A stretch of 64,000 bases of DNA from Arthrobacter sp. FW306-2-2C-D06B (GCF_021789175.1 NZ_CP084560.1:1798001-1862000); one strand, 5' to 3'; positions 8,708 through 18,483 are shown, counted from the first letter of the stretch. Notes: generated from the sequence alone by a model not told the origin. Made by a program: numbers and translations.

Positions 8708-9457
8708 ATGCTTTTTGGGCGCGGAAAGAAGTCCAAGGCTGAGCAGCCGAAAGACAACGGTACTGAGCAGGCCAATGCCGCGACGACGCGGCAGGATTCC
8801 GGCCCGGTAGCCGGTGGAGCCGCCAAGGGCGACTTCCGCTTGTCCAAGGGGCCATTGGATGCCAGCGAAATTGATAGCCAGGACGGCTACGTGGATCTTG
8901 GCGCCTTGCTGATCGAGCCTTCCGAGGGCCTTCAATTGCGCCTTGAAGTAGAAGAGGCAACCCAGCGGGTAGTGGCGGTCACCATGGACCTCGACGGCTC
9001 GAGCCTCCAGCTCCAGGCGTTTGCCGCTCCACGTTCCGAAGGGCTCTGGGACGAGATCCGCGAGCAAATCGGCCAGTCCGTGTCCAGCCAAGGAGGCGAA
9101 GTGGAGGAGATCGTCGGCACCTTCGGCACCGAACTCGTCGCCAAGCTTCCTACCGAATCCGCCGACGGCGGGCGTGGCTTCCGGGCTGCCCGGTTCATGG
9201 GAGTCGACGGGCCCCGCTGGTTCCTTCGCGGCGTCATCGGGGGCAACGCGGCATTGGACAGGAAGGCGGCCGAAGGACTGGAGAACCTCTTCCGCAAGGT
9301 TGTGGTCATTCGCGGAGACAACCCCATGCCGCCCCGTGAGCTGCTTCAGCTGAAGCTGCCCAAGGACGCCGTAGCCTCCGGTCAGCACGAGGCTCCCCAC
9401 GAAGCGCCGGAGCTTCAGCAACCCGAGCGCGGCCCGGAGATCACCCAGATTGGCTGA
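8708..9457 (+). CDS. DUF3710 domain-containing protein
   Basis: A 249-residue soluble protein with an N-terminal charged, low-complexity stretch (starting MLFGRGKKSK) and a conserved core that includes DASEIDSQDGYVDLGALLI and GPRWFLRGVIGG. It belongs to DUF3710 (Rv2696c-like in the M. tuberculosis dut region). Function unknown. A strong AAGGAG site lies 8-9 bases before the ATG. Its 3' end overlaps the OB-fold gene by 8 bases, suggesting coupled translation. Confidence 0.88.
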   Translation: MLFGRGKKSKAEQPKDNGTEQANAATTRQDSGPVAGGAAKGDFRLSKGPLDASEIDSQDGYVDLGALLIEPSEGLQLRLEVEEATQRVVAVTMDLDGSSLQLQAFAAPRSEGLWDEIREQIGQSVSSQGGEVEEIVGTFGTELVAKLPTESADGGRGFRAARFMGVDGPRWFLRGVIGGNAALDRKAAEGLENLFRKVVVIRGDNPMPPRELLQLKLPKDAVASGQHEAPHEAPELQQPERGPEITQIG

Positions 9458-9803
9458 CAAAGCGCCGCGTCCCGCTGCCGCCCATGGCGGCCCGGCGTCC
9501 CTGCCCCTCACTGAACTCCCCGTCCGGGGACGGGTCGACTGCACGGGATTCATCGAGTCGGTGACCTACCAGCCCGCCAACGAACAAGCACACTTCTCGG
9601 CGATCGTCGTCGACCGGATTGCGCACAGGGGTGACACAGGTCCGTTGACCCGATTGCGCGTCATCTGGCTCGGGCGCCGCAAAGTGCCGGGTATCGAACC
9701 CGGGACTGTCCTGCGGCTCGAAGGCATGGTCACGCCGCGGGACGGGATGCCCACCATGTTCAATCCGCGCTATGAAATCCTCTCCCGGCAGGAGCACCAA
9801 TGA
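9450..9803 (+). CDS. OB-fold nucleic-acid-binding-like protein
   Basis: This 117-residue protein has the beta-barrel pattern of an OB fold (RGRVDCTGFIESVTY ... LTRLRVIWLGRRKVPGIEPGT ... LRLEGMVT). It corresponds to the small OB-fold protein found between DUF3710 and DUF3159 in actinobacteria. A role in binding nucleic acid is inferred from the fold only. The likely start is TTG at 9450 inside the end of the previous gene. Its stop overlaps the next ATG by four bases. Confidence 0.8.
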   Translation: MADKAPRPAAAHGGPASLPLTELPVRGRVDCTGFIESVTYQPANEQAHFSAIVVDRIAHRGDTGPLTRLRVIWLGRRKVPGIEPGTVLRLEGMVTPRDGMPTMFNPRYEILSRQEHQ

Positions 9804-10588
9804 CCGTCGCCAACGGATCCGGCCCCCACGAAAAACCAGCGCAGGAAAATCCGGGCCCGGAGGAGCCCTGCCAGGGCACGCAGGGGCCGAGCATTGCGGA
9901 TATCGCCGCCGGGTACGCCGAAAAGGCCGGACTCCAACGCAATAGCCACGGGCACGTGGACATCCTCAAATCCGCCGGGGGTGTTCAGGGGATAGCCGAG
10001 AGCACCGTGCCCGGACTCGTCTTCCTGATCGCTTTCATGGTCACCCGTGACCTTCCGGCGTCCCTGATTGCTTCCCTCGCGGCTGCAGCCGTCTTCACCG
10101 TGGTCCGGCTGGTCCAACGGCGCCCGCTGACCCAGGCGCTTGCCGGGATCGCCGGCGTCGCGATCTCCGCTTGGCTCGCGAACACGACCGGCAAGGCCGA
10201 GGATTTCTACGTTCTGGGTTTCTACACGAATATCGCCTACATCGTGGGAATGGTGTTGTCGATCCTGCTCAAGTGGCCGATCGCCGGCCTGCTGTTCGGA
10301 TTCGTCCGCAACGAGGGCTTCGAATGGCGGAAGAACCCGGAGCGCCTGCGGGCCTACGCCATCGGCACGTGGGTGGTCATTGCCGTGCTGGCACTGCGTC
10401 TTGTGGTCCAGGTTCCGCTGTATTTCATGGGCGAACCGGGACTGGCCGCGCTCGCTACCATGAGGCTGATCATGGGGGCTCCGCTATACATCCTGGGGCT
10501 CTGGATTGCATGGCTCCTGACCCGGCCGGTGCCGGGCCAGAAGCCGGACCGCGATCCTCAGCCGTCGAAACCGTCGTCGTCGGACTGA
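9800..10588 (+). CDS. DUF3159 integral membrane protein
   Basis: A 262-residue protein with a soluble N-terminus (about 70 residues) and five to six predicted hydrophobic segments, for example VPGLVFLIAFMVTRDL, NIAYIVGMVLSILLKW and LYILGLWIAWLL. This is the actinobacterial DUF3159 family (Rv2693c-like), conserved next to ceoB/ceoC. Function unknown; the synteny hints at membrane physiology or ion transport, which is inference. It overlaps the upstream gene by ATGA and the convergent ceoC by 31 bases. Confidence 0.86.
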   Translation: MTVANGSGPHEKPAQENPGPEEPCQGTQGPSIADIAAGYAEKAGLQRNSHGHVDILKSAGGVQGIAESTVPGLVFLIAFMVTRDLPASLIASLAAAAVFTVVRLVQRRPLTQALAGIAGVAISAWLANTTGKAEDFYVLGFYTNIAYIVGMVLSILLKWPIAGLLFGFVRNEGFEWRKNPERLRAYAIGTWVVIAVLALRLVVQVPLYFMGEPGLAALATMRLIMGAPLYILGLWIAWLLTRPVPGQKPDRDPQPSKPSSSD

Positions 10589-11289
10589 TCGGAAAACTCT
10601 TCCTCGACGTCAGCTGAACCGTGGTCCGCGGCGCTCGGCGACAGCAAGGCCCTGAGGCCGTCTTCGGCCACAATCGTCGTGACGAAGAACAGTTCGTCGC
10701 CGCCGTCGATCACGTCGTCGCGGCTCGGTGTGATGGGAGCATGGTCCCGGAGGATCGCCACCAGAGTGGCGTCGTCGGGCCATTCGATTCCGCCCACGGT
10801 GCTGCCGATGATGTGCGAGTCGTGGGGAACCGTGAATTCGACCAGCGAGGACACACCCGTCTGCAAGGTCAGCAAGCGGACGAGGTCACCGATTTCCACG
10901 GCTTCCTCGACGAGCGCCGTCATGAGCTGCGGGGTATTGACTGCGACGTCGACGCCCCAGGAATCGTTGAACATCCAGTCATTCTTGGGATTGTTGACCC
11001 GTCCCACCGTGCGACCCACACCGAATTCGGTCTTGGCCAACAAGGACACCACGAGGTTGACTTTGTCGTCGCCGGTCGCGGACACGACGACGTCGGCCCC
11101 TTCCAGTTTCGCTTCCTGCAGCGTGCTCAATTCGCACGCATCGCCCACCAGCCAGCGCGCGCCCCGGAGGCCGCTGCGCCCGATGACCTCGGGCTTGAGG
11201 TCGATCAGCATGATCTCGTGTTTGTGGGCAAGCAATTCACGCGCAATGGATGAACCGACGCTGCCTGCGCCGACAATAACGACTTTCAC
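10558..11289 (-). CDS. ceoC: TrkA-type K+ uptake regulatory protein (CeoC)
   Basis: 243 residues. The N-terminal RCK/TrkA-N Rossmann domain begins VIVGAGSVGSSIARELL (GxGxxG nucleotide-binding loop). It is followed by a TrkA-C-type domain (about 135-215) and an acidic tail. Such proteins bind NAD(H) or nucleotides at the cytoplasmic face of K+ channels and transporters. It overlaps ceoB by four bases (ATGA), so the two are translated together and probably assemble together. No trkH/trkG is in the window; the nearest transporter is the divergent KimA-like permease at 12071. Confidence 0.9.
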   Translation of the reverse strand: MKVVIVGAGSVGSSIARELLAHKHEIMLIDLKPEVIGRSGLRGARWLVGDACELSTLQEAKLEGADVVVSATGDDKVNLVVSLLAKTEFGVGRTVGRVNNPKNDWMFNDSWGVDVAVNTPQLMTALVEEAVEIGDLVRLLTLQTGVSSLVEFTVPHDSHIIGSTVGGIEWPDDATLVAILRDHAPITPSRDDVIDGGDELFFVTTIVAEDGLRALLSPSAADHGSADVEEEFSDQSDDDGFDG

Positions 11290-11960
11290 TCAGACTCCTT
11301 GGCGGGTGCGCTGGAAAGGATGCGCGCCACCTCGGCGCTGCGGTCCAGGTTCAACATGGCGTGCACTGTGTCGCCCTCCTGGTACGCCGTTCCGGCCTGG
11401 GGCAGGACGCCTTCGCCAAAACGGGTAAGGAAGGCGACACGGATTCCGGATGCTGCTTCGATGGAGGTCAACGGGTGCCCGATCCAGCCTTGGTCAAGGT
11501 CCACTTCGGACAAAACCAGCCGGCCCGAGGGTTCACGGTAATCGCCTGCCAGGTGCTGCTCGGGCAGGATCCGGCGCAGGACCTGGTCCGCGCTCCAACG
11601 CACGGCGGCCACTGTGGGGATGCCCAGACGCTGGTAGATTTCGGCGCGGCCGGGATCGTAGATGCGGGCCACAACATGCGAAACATGGAAAGTCTCACGG
11701 GCTACCCGGGTGGCGAGGATATTCGAATTGTCACCGCTGGAGACGGCGGCGAAGGCGTATGCCTCTTCGCAACCTGCCTGCTTGAGGGTGTCCCGGTCGA
11801 AGCCGACGCCCGTGACTTTCCTGCCGGTGAATCCGCTGCGCAAGCGGCGGAAGGCACGGTCGTCCTGGTCGATGATTGCCACCGAATGGCCGGCGTCTTC
11901 CAAGGTGTGCGCCAAAGTTGCGCCAACTCGTCCGCAACCCATGATCACAAAGTGAGCCAC
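11286..11960 (-). CDS. ceoB: TrkA-type K+ uptake regulatory protein (CeoB)
   Basis: 224 residues with the RCK/TrkA-N domain (FVIMGCGRVGATLAHTLED at the start, then VAIIDQD, the acidic residue that binds the nucleotide ribose) and a C-terminal TrkA-C domain from about 135. The GTG at 11960 is chosen because an AAGGAGAAAC site lies directly upstream and the homologous family starts with the Rossmann strand; longer in-frame starts back to 12080 would invade the divergent promoter region. Paralogous to ceoC and first gene of the pair. Confidence 0.9.
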   Translation of the reverse strand: MAHFVIMGCGRVGATLAHTLEDAGHSVAIIDQDDRAFRRLRSGFTGRKVTGVGFDRDTLKQAGCEEAYAFAAVSSGDNSNILATRVARETFHVSHVVARIYDPGRAEIYQRLGIPTVAAVRWSADQVLRRILPEQHLAGDYREPSGRLVLSEVDLDQGWIGHPLTSIEAASGIRVAFLTRFGEGVLPQAGTAYQEGDTVHAMLNLDRSAEVARILSSAPAKESE

Positions 11961-12070
11961 GGTTTCTCCTTCACTCTTATGCTTGCCGCTCGGTAAGACT
12001 CTACCGGGGCAAGTCGCGGAAGCCAGTCCGCCGTCATGACATCGCGTTCGATTCAGAGTAGCTTTGCGGA

Positions 12071-14044
12071 GTGCTGACAATTCTCAACGCCGCGAAGCGG
12101 GTGTTGGTGGGGCGGCCGTTCCGGAACGACCGCCTGGCCCACACCCTGCTTCCCAAGCGCATTGCGCTGCCGATTTTCGCTTCGGATGCCCTGTCCTCCG
12201 TGGCGTATGCCCCTGACGAAATCCTGCTGACCCTGGCCCTCGCGGGCGTGAGCGCCGTGGCCATTTCGCCGCTCGTAGGCCTCGCGGTCATGGTGGTCTT
12301 GCTCACGGTTGTCGCCTCGTACCGGCAGAACGTCCACGCCTACCCTTCAGGCGGCGGCGATTACGAAATCGCCAACGTCAATCTGGGGAAGTTCGCGGGC
12401 CTGACGGTCGCCGCCGCTTTGTTGGTGGACTATGTACTCACCGTCGCCGTGTCGATGTCCTCCGCGGCGGCGTACCTGACTACGGCGATCCCCTCGCTGC
12501 ATGGGCAGCAGGCGCTCATCGCCACAGTCGGCGTCGTCGTCCTGGCACTCGTGAACCTGCGCGGAATCAAGGAAGCGGGCAGTGTCTTCGCGGTTCCCAC
12601 CTACATCTTCATGTTCTCCATCCTGGGCATGACGGCCGTCGGTATCTTCCAGGCGGCCACAGGCCAGCTCGGCCAGGCTCCTTCGGCAGCCTTCACGATC
12701 GTCCCGCAAGAGGGATTCGACCAGGGACTCGTGGGCCTGGCAGGGGCGTTCCTGCTCCTCCGGGCTTTCTCCTCCGGCGCAGCCGCCCTGACCGGTGTGG
12801 AGGCCATCAGCAACGGCGTGCCGAACTTCAAGAAGCCCAAAAGCAAGAACGCGGCCACCACGTTGATGCTGCTCGGAGTCATCGCCTCGGCCATGCTCGC
12901 CGGCATCATCTACCTTGCCAACGCCACCAAGGTCCACATCGTGTTGGATCCGGCCAAGGAATTCCTCCTGCATGGCCAACCGCTCCCGGACGACTACATC
13001 CAGAACCCCGCCATCAGCCAGATTGCACAGACGATCTTCGGCCCCGGGTCCATCCCGTTCTACGTTGTTGTCGCCGCCACCGGCGTCATCCTCGTCTTCG
13101 CCTCCAACACGGCATTCAACGGATTCCCGGTCCTGGGGTCGATCCTCGCCCAGGACGGCTACCTTCCCCGGCAGCTTCGGACCCGCGGAGACCGCCTGGC
13201 CTTCAGCAACGGCGTCCTCGCCCTTGCGGCCGGGGCCTTGGTCCTCATCATTTCCTTCAACGCCGATGTCACCAAGCTCATCCAGCTGTACATCGTCGGC
13301 GTCTTCATTTCCTTCACGATGAGCCAGCTGGGCATGGTGCGTCACTGGGGCAGGGAACTCAAACTCGCGCAGGACAAAGCCGTCCGCCGCAGGATCCTGA
13401 AGTCCCGCACCATCAACGGGCTCGGCTTCGCCATGACGGCGCTGGTGCTGACCATCGTGCTGATCACCAAGTTCGAGCAGGGCGCCTGGATCGCCCTTCT
13501 GGCGATGTTCGTCCTGTTCCTCATCATGTGGAGCATCCGCGCCCATTACGACAATGTGGCCAAGGAACTTGCCGTTGACGAGGATTCCTCCCCGCGTGCA
13601 TTGCCTACCCGGGTCCACGCCGTGCTGTTGGTGTCCCACGTCCGCAAACCGGTCCTGCGCGCCCTCGCCTACGCCCGGGCATCGAGGCCGTCCCGGCTGG
13701 ACGCGATCATCGTCGACATCGACCATGAGGAAACGGCGCACACTGTAGAGGCCTGGGAGAAGCTGGACATCCCGGTCCCGTTGACTGTCCTGGCGAGCCC
13801 GTACAGGGAAACCGTCACGCCCATCCTGGACTACATCAAGAACATGCGCCGCGATTCCCCGCGCGACCTGATCGTCGTCTACATCCCGGAGTACGTCGTC
13901 GGCAAGTGGTGGGAACAGCTCGTCCACAACCAGACCGCCTTGCGCATCAAGGCCCGGCTCCACTTTGAGCCCGGCGTCATGGTGGCCAGCGTTCCATGGC
14001 AACTGAAGTCCTCCGAAGAAGCAAAGGCATTGCAGGATACCTGA
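12071..14044 (+). CDS. APC-superfamily permease, KimA-like (probable K+/H+ symporter)
   Basis: A 657-residue protein with about 12 transmembrane helices in its first 500 residues, beginning with FASDALSSVAYAPDEIL, which resembles the unwound first helix of KimA/YdaO-type APC transporters. A soluble C-terminal domain of about 150 residues with an alpha/beta USP-like look (VHAVLLVSHVRKPVLRALAYAR) follows. B. subtilis KimA is a high-affinity K+ importer with this same cytoplasmic domain. Position beside ceoB/ceoC (divergent, 110 bases apart) supports K+ transport, though other APC members move amino acids. GTG start. The stop overlaps the next gene by one base. Confidence 0.85.
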   Translation: MLTILNAAKRVLVGRPFRNDRLAHTLLPKRIALPIFASDALSSVAYAPDEILLTLALAGVSAVAISPLVGLAVMVVLLTVVASYRQNVHAYPSGGGDYEIANVNLGKFAGLTVAAALLVDYVLTVAVSMSSAAAYLTTAIPSLHGQQALIATVGVVVLALVNLRGIKEAGSVFAVPTYIFMFSILGMTAVGIFQAATGQLGQAPSAAFTIVPQEGFDQGLVGLAGAFLLLRAFSSGAAALTGVEAISNGVPNFKKPKSKNAATTLMLLGVIASAMLAGIIYLANATKVHIVLDPAKEFLLHGQPLPDDYIQNPAISQIAQTIFGPGSIPFYVVVAATGVILVFASNTAFNGFPVLGSILAQDGYLPRQLRTRGDRLAFSNGVLALAAGALVLIISFNADVTKLIQLYIVGVFISFTMSQLGMVRHWGRELKLAQDKAVRRRILKSRTINGLGFAMTALVLTIVLITKFEQGAWIALLAMFVLFLIMWSIRAHYDNVAKELAVDEDSSPRALPTRVHAVLLVSHVRKPVLRALAYARASRPSRLDAIIVDIDHEETAHTVEAWEKLDIPVPLTVLASPYRETVTPILDYIKNMRRDSPRDLIVVYIPEYVVGKWWEQLVHNQTALRIKARLHFEPGVMVASVPWQLKSSEEAKALQDT

Positions 14045-15441
14045 TGACCCACCCCAGCAACACCGAATCCAGCTTGCCCACGGCCCAGGACGGAGCTGCC
14101 ACGGAGCTGGTGGTGGACGTCGGCCCCATCGCCCATGGCGGCCACTTTGTCGCACGGCACGAAGGCCGGGTCATTTTTGTCCGGCACGGCATCCCGGGGG
14201 AGAAGGCCCGGGTCAGGCTGACCGACTCGGGGGAGTCTTCGCGGTTCTGGCGTGCCGACGTCGTCGACGTCCTGGAAGCATCAGACGACCGGACACGCCA
14301 TTTCTGGCCGCTCGCCGACTCACTTGCCGCTTGGCGCAAGGGCGGTCCGCCCGTGGGCGGCGCCGAGCTCGGGCACGTAACACTCGAACGGCAGCGTCTT
14401 CTCAAAGCCGAAGTCCTCTCTGAGCAGCTCAAGCGGCTCGCCGGTGTCGAACTCAATGTCGAAGTGGAGCCGGCCGCCGCCGGCGATCCGCGCTCCGACA
14501 GCGTCGCAGGTTCCGACGGCGAGACAGGGCTGGGCTGGCGGACCCGTGCCAGCTTCGCCGTCACCCCCGGTGGCCGCCTGGGGATGCATGCCCACCGCTC
14601 CGACGTCGTGATTCCGGTTCACGAGATGCCGTTGGCGTTGCCCGGCATCAACGATTTACGGCTCTGGGACATCGATCTGCGGGGGATTTCGAGGGTGGAA
14701 GTGGCCGCGCCTGCCAACGGGTCGCGCCCGCTCGTCCTTCTTGCCCCCGGAGAAGGTACCGATGCCCGGCGCCTCAACCGCATCCTCGGCCAGCTCCCGC
14801 AAGAAGCCTCGGTGGCAAGCTTCGACCCCGTGGGCGGCGAAGTCCTGCAGCTGCGCGGCAGGACGTGGGTCCAGGAATCGGCTGCCGGCCACGAATACCG
14901 TGTGACGGGAGAAGGGTTCTGGCAGATCCACAAGGATGCGCCCGGAACCCTTGTGGGGGCGGTGACAGGATTCCTGCACGACGGCGGCTACCTCCTTCCG
15001 GGATCGGCCGTCGCCGATCTTTACGCGGGAGCCGGATTGTTTACGGCGCCCTTGGCGGATGCGGTGGGAATTACCGGTTCGGTGCTGTCCGTGGAAGGAT
15101 CCCCCGGGACGAGCCGGGATGCCCGCAAAAACCTGCATGGAGAGACCCACGTGGAAATAGTCCAGGGCAGGGTGGAACGTGTCCTCCGGCAGCGCCCCCG
15201 GAGCTTCGACGCCTTGGTGATCGACCCGCCGCGGGCCGGCGCTGGCAAAGCCGTAGTCAGCCAGCTCATCGAGTCCGGGCCGCGGGCAATCGCCTATGTG
15301 TCGTGTGATCCGGCGTCCTTCGCGCGTGATCTGGGGTACTTCCGGAACGGCGGATGGCGCCTTGAATCCCTCCGGGCCTTCGACCTGTATCCGCACACAC
15401 ATCACCTTGAGACCGTTGCGTTGCTGGTGCCCGCGGCGTAG
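14044..15441 (+). CDS. class I SAM-dependent RNA (uracil-5) methyltransferase, RumA/TrmA-like, with TRAM domain
   Basis: 465 residues. An N-terminal TRAM-type beta barrel (about 20-85: VVDVGPIAHGGHFVARHEGRV) is followed by a catalytic domain with the SAM-binding motif VADLYAGAGLFTAPLA (near 340), VIDPPRAG (near 395) and the nucleophile segment YVSCDPASFARDL (near 420). These features belong to 5-methyluridine methyltransferases acting on rRNA or tRNA; the exact site is not predictable here. The ATG at 14044 overlaps the permease stop (TGATG). M. tuberculosis Rv2689c holds the same position. It is followed by a hairpin terminator at 15455-15491. Confidence 0.9.
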   Translation: MTHPSNTESSLPTAQDGAATELVVDVGPIAHGGHFVARHEGRVIFVRHGIPGEKARVRLTDSGESSRFWRADVVDVLEASDDRTRHFWPLADSLAAWRKGGPPVGGAELGHVTLERQRLLKAEVLSEQLKRLAGVELNVEVEPAAAGDPRSDSVAGSDGETGLGWRTRASFAVTPGGRLGMHAHRSDVVIPVHEMPLALPGINDLRLWDIDLRGISRVEVAAPANGSRPLVLLAPGEGTDARRLNRILGQLPQEASVASFDPVGGEVLQLRGRTWVQESAAGHEYRVTGEGFWQIHKDAPGTLVGAVTGFLHDGGYLLPGSAVADLYAGAGLFTAPLADAVGITGSVLSVEGSPGTSRDARKNLHGETHVEIVQGRVERVLRQRPRSFDALVIDPPRAGAGKAVVSQLIESGPRAIAYVSCDPASFARDLGYFRNGGWRLESLRAFDLYPHTHHLETVALLVPAA

Positions 15442-15454
15442 CCGCCACTACGAT

Positions 15455-15491
15455 GGTGGAGAAGTCCTACGTCGCGCTTCACTTCTCCACC
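15455..15491 (+). terminator. hairpin after the RNA methyltransferase gene
   Basis: A 10-bp perfect inverted repeat (GGTGGAGAAG ... CTTCTCCACC) around a 17-base loop starts 13 bases after the stop codon. There is no T-run, so it is a terminator-like hairpin of the type common in high-GC genomes. Confidence 0.55.
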
Positions 15492-15509
15492 GGCCGCACG
15501 CTGCTCAGA

Positions 15510-15528
15510 TTAGGTTTGCCTAACTAGC
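15510..15528. promoter_or_regulatory. candidate DtxR/IdeR iron box upstream of acn
   Basis: TTAGGTTTGCCTAACTAGC lies 53 bases before the acn start codon. Its first 15 bases match the actinobacterial iron-box consensus (TTAGGTTAGGCTAAC...) at 13 positions, and TTAGG/CCTAA form a palindrome. Aconitase is an iron-sulfur enzyme, and iron-dependent repressors control acn in related genera. This is a sequence-match inference. Confidence 0.5.
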
Positions 15529-15580
15529 TAGCGGTCAACCACGCGACAAAGATGAAAGCTGTTGCGAGAGGAGTCCTGCC

Positions 15581-18412
15581 ATGAGCACTGTGGACAGCTT
15601 CGGTTCCAAAGGCGTACTGAATGTAGCCGGCACCGATTATGAAATTTTCCGGTTGAACTCCGTTGAGGGCGCAGACCGCCTTCCGTTCAGCCTTAAGGTA
15701 TTGCTTGAAAACCTCCTGCGGACGGAAGATGGCGCCAATATCACGGCCGACCACGTCCGCGCCCTGGCTGGCTGGGATCCAAATGCCCAGCCGGACACCG
15801 AGATCCAGTTCACCCCGGCCCGGGTCATCATGCAGGACTTCACCGGGGTTCCCTGCGTGGTTGACCTTGCCACCATGCGCGAAGCCATCAAGGACCTCGG
15901 CGGCGACCCCAAGCGCGTCAACCCGCTGGCTCCGGCTGAGATGGTCATCGACCACTCCGTGCAGATCGACGCCTTCGGCAACTCCGGCGCCCTTGAGCGC
16001 AACATGGAGATCGAATACCAGCGCAACGGCGAGCGTTACCAGTTCCTGCGCTGGGGCCAGACTGCTTTCGACGACTTCAAGGTTGTTCCCCCGGGAACCG
16101 GCATCGTCCACCAGGTCAACATCGAATACCTGGCACGCACCGTCATGACCCGCGAAGTTGACGGCGTCCTGCGCGCCTACCCCGACACCTGCGTCGGCAC
16201 GGACTCCCACACCACCATGGTCAACGGCCTGGGCGTGCTGGGTTGGGGCGTAGGCGGCATCGAAGCCGAAGCTGCCATGCTCGGCCAGCCCGTCTCCATG
16301 CTGATCCCGCGCGTTGTCGGCTTCAAGCTCACGGGCTCCATCCCCGCCGGCGCCACCGCCACCGACGTCGTCCTGACCATCACCGAGCAGCTGCGCAACC
16401 ACGGTGTGGTCGGCAAGTTCGTGGAGTTCTACGGCGAAGGCGTCGCGGCCGTGCCGCTGGCCAACCGCGCCACCATCGGCAACATGAGCCCGGAGTTCGG
16501 CTCCACGGCAGCGATGTTCCCGATCGACGACGTCACGCTCGAGTATTTGCGCCTCACCGGCCGCTCCGAGCAGAACGTCGCCCTGGTCGAGGCCTACGCG
16601 AAGGAACAGGGCCTCTGGCACGATCCCTCGCACGAGATCAAGTTCTCCGAGTACCTCGAGCTCGACCTGTCCACGGTTGTCCCCTCCATCTCGGGTCCGA
16701 AGCGCCCCCAGGACCGGATCATCCTCACGGAGTCCAAGGCCCAGTTCCGCGAGGACCTGCGCAACTACGTGAAGGAAGACCTGGCGGACGGAAGCCTCGA
16801 CGAAGCTATCGACGAGAGCTTCCCGGCCTCCGATTCGCCGTCGTTCACCGCCTCCACGACGCACCTGGCCGACGTAGCGCCGCACGCACATGGCCCGAAG
16901 TCCAACGGTCGTCCGTCGAAAAAAGTGAACGTCACAACAGCTGACGGCCGCGAATTCGAACTGGACCACGGTGCCGTCTCGATCGCTTCGATCACCTCCT
17001 GCACCAACACGTCCAACCCTTCGGTGATGCTGGCTGCCGCGCTGCTCGCCCGCAACGCCGTCGACAAGGGCCTCGCCTCCAAGCCATGGGTCAAGACTTC
17101 GGTCGCTCCCGGCTCCAAGGTTGTCACCGACTACTACGAGAAGTCCGGCCTGACTCCCTACCTGGAGAAGCTCGGCTTCTACATCGTGGGCTACGGCTGC
17201 GCGACCTGCATCGGCAACTCCGGACCGCTCGACGCGGAAATCTCGGAGGCCATCCAGGCCAACGACCTTTCCGTTACGGCTGTCCTCTCCGGCAACCGCA
17301 ACTTCGAAGGCCGCATCAACCCGGACGTCAAGATGAACTACCTGGCCTCGCCGCCGCTGGTCATCGCGTACGCTCTGGCCGGAACCATGGACTTCGACTT
17401 CGACGCCGATGCGCTGGGCCAGGACCAGGACGGTAACGATGTCTTCTTGAAGGACATCTGGCCGAACCCTGTCGAGGTCCAGAAGGTCATCGATTCCTCG
17501 ATCGACAAGGAAATGTTCGCCCGCGGCTACGAGGGCGTCTTCGACGGCGACGACCGCTGGAAGGCACTCGAGACCCCGGCAGGCGACACCTTCGCCTGGG
17601 ACGCCAAGTCCACGTACGTGCGGAAGCCCCCGTACTTCGAAGGCATGAAGGCGCAGCCGGAACCCGTAACGGACATCGCCGGCGCCCGCGTGCTGCTGAA
17701 GCTCGGCGATTCGGTCACCACCGACCACATCTCCCCGGCCGGTTCCTTCAAGTCGGACACCCCGGCAGGCCAGTACCTTCTGGCCAACGGTGTGGAGCGC
17801 AAGGACTTCAACTCCTACGGTTCACGCCGTGGCAACCACGAGGTCATGATCCGCGGAACGTTCGCGAACATCCGCATCAAGAACCAGCTGCTCGCTGACT
17901 TCAACGACGGTGCGGGCGTCGAGGGTGGCTTCACCCGCGACTTCACCCAGGCGGACGGCCCCCAGGCCTACGTCTACGACGCTGCCCAGAACTACCAGGC
18001 AGCCGGCACCCCGCTGGTGGTCCTTGCAGGCAAGGAGTACGGCTCCGGCTCGTCCCGTGACTGGGCCGCCAAGGGAACCGCGCTGCTGGGCGTGAAGGCT
18101 GTCGTCGCCGAAAGCTACGAGCGCATCCACCGCTCCAACCTCATCGGCATGGGCGTCCTCCCGCTGCAGTACCCGGCGGGCGAGTCCGCTGCGTCGCTGG
18201 GCCTTGTTGGCACGGAAACGTTCTCTGTCGAGGGCGTCACCGAGCTGAACAACGGCACGACGCCGAGGACGCTCAAGGTCACCGCAACGGCAGAGGACGG
18301 CAGCACCAAGTCCTTCGATGCCGTCCTGCGCATCGATACCCCGGGCGAAGCGGACTACTACCGCAACGGCGGCATCCTGCAGTACGTTTTGCGCCAAATC
18401 TCGGCACACTAG
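15581..18412 (+). CDS. acn: aconitate hydratase (AcnA type)
   Basis: The enzyme interconverts citrate and isocitrate via cis-aconitate in the TCA cycle, in the cytoplasm. The 943-residue protein has the 4Fe-4S ligands SITSCTNTS (Cys near 473) and CATCIGNSG (Cys near 540 and 543), and the C-terminal swivel domain with [12 protein letters not shown]. It is about 50 residues longer than E. coli AcnA, largely from an inserted segment near 405-450 ([16 protein letters not shown]) that is usual in actinobacteria. A GAGAGGAG site precedes the ATG. The upstream iron-box candidate suggests control by iron. Monocistronic, closed by the terminator at 18443. Confidence 0.97.
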   Translation: MSTVDSFGSKGVLNVAGTDYEIFRLNSVEGADRLPFSLKVLLENLLRTEDGANITADHVRALAGWDPNAQPDTEIQFTPARVIMQDFTGVPCVVDLATMREAIKDLGGDPKRVNPLAPAEMVIDHSVQIDAFGNSGALERNMEIEYQRNGERYQFLRWGQTAFDDFKVVPPGTGIVHQVNIEYLARTVMTREVDGVLRAYPDTCVGTDSHTTMVNGLGVLGWGVGGIEAEAAMLGQPVSMLIPRVVGFKLTGSIPAGATATDVVLTITEQLRNHGVVGKFVEFYGEGVAAVPLANRATIGNMSPEFGSTAAMFPIDDVTLEYLRLTGRSEQNVALVEAYAKEQGLWHDPSHEIKFSEYLELDLSTVVPSISGPKRPQDRIILTESKAQFREDLRNYVKEDLADGSLDEAIDESFPASDSPSFTASTTHLADVAPHAHGPKSNGRPSKKVNVTTADGREFELDHGAVSIASITSCTNTSNPSVMLAAALLARNAVDKGLASKPWVKTSVAPGSKVVTDYYEKSGLTPYLEKLGFYIVGYGCATCIGNSGPLDAEISEAIQANDLSVTAVLSGNRNFEGRINPDVKMNYLASPPLVIAYALAGTMDFDFDADALGQDQDGNDVFLKDIWPNPVEVQKVIDSSIDKEMFARGYEGVFDGDDRWKALETPAGDTFAWDAKSTYVRKPPYFEGMKAQPEPVTDIAGARVLLKLGDSVTTDHISPAGSFKSDTPAGQYLLANGVERKDFNSYGSRRGNHEVMIRGTFANIRIKNQLLADFNDGAGVEGGFTRDFTQADGPQAYVYDAAQNYQAAGTPLVVLAGKEYGSGSSRDWAAKGTALLGVKAVVAESYERIHRSNLIGMGVLPLQYPAGESAASLGLVGTETFSVEGVTELNNGTTPRTLKVTATAEDGSTKSFDAVLRIDTPGEADYYRNGGILQYVLRQISAH

Positions 18413-18442
18413 CGGGAACTCCGCCTGAGCCACAAGGCAACA

Positions 18443-18483
18443 GCTACAGCCCCGGCTGGTCATCGACCGGCCGGGGCTGTAGC
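18443..18483 (+). terminator. intrinsic terminator after acn
   Basis: A 14-bp perfect stem (GCTACAGCCCCGGC paired with GCCGGGGCTGTAGC) with a 13-base loop is followed by CTTTCCT. It sits 31 bases after the acn stop and before the dxs promoter region. Confidence 0.85.

Noticed and set aside
11961..12070. c-di-AMP (ydaO-type) riboswitch before the KimA-like permease
   Set aside because: The gap is only 110 bases, shared with the divergent ceoB promoter, and I cannot find the conserved ydaO core.
12347..14155. 602-codon minus-strand frame opposite the KimA-like permease
   Set aside because: Shadow frame; highly charged repetitive composition and complete overlap with a clear membrane transporter.
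15524..17728. 734-codon minus-strand frame opposite acn
   Set aside because: Exact antisense shadow of aconitase; no ribosome site or recognisable domain.
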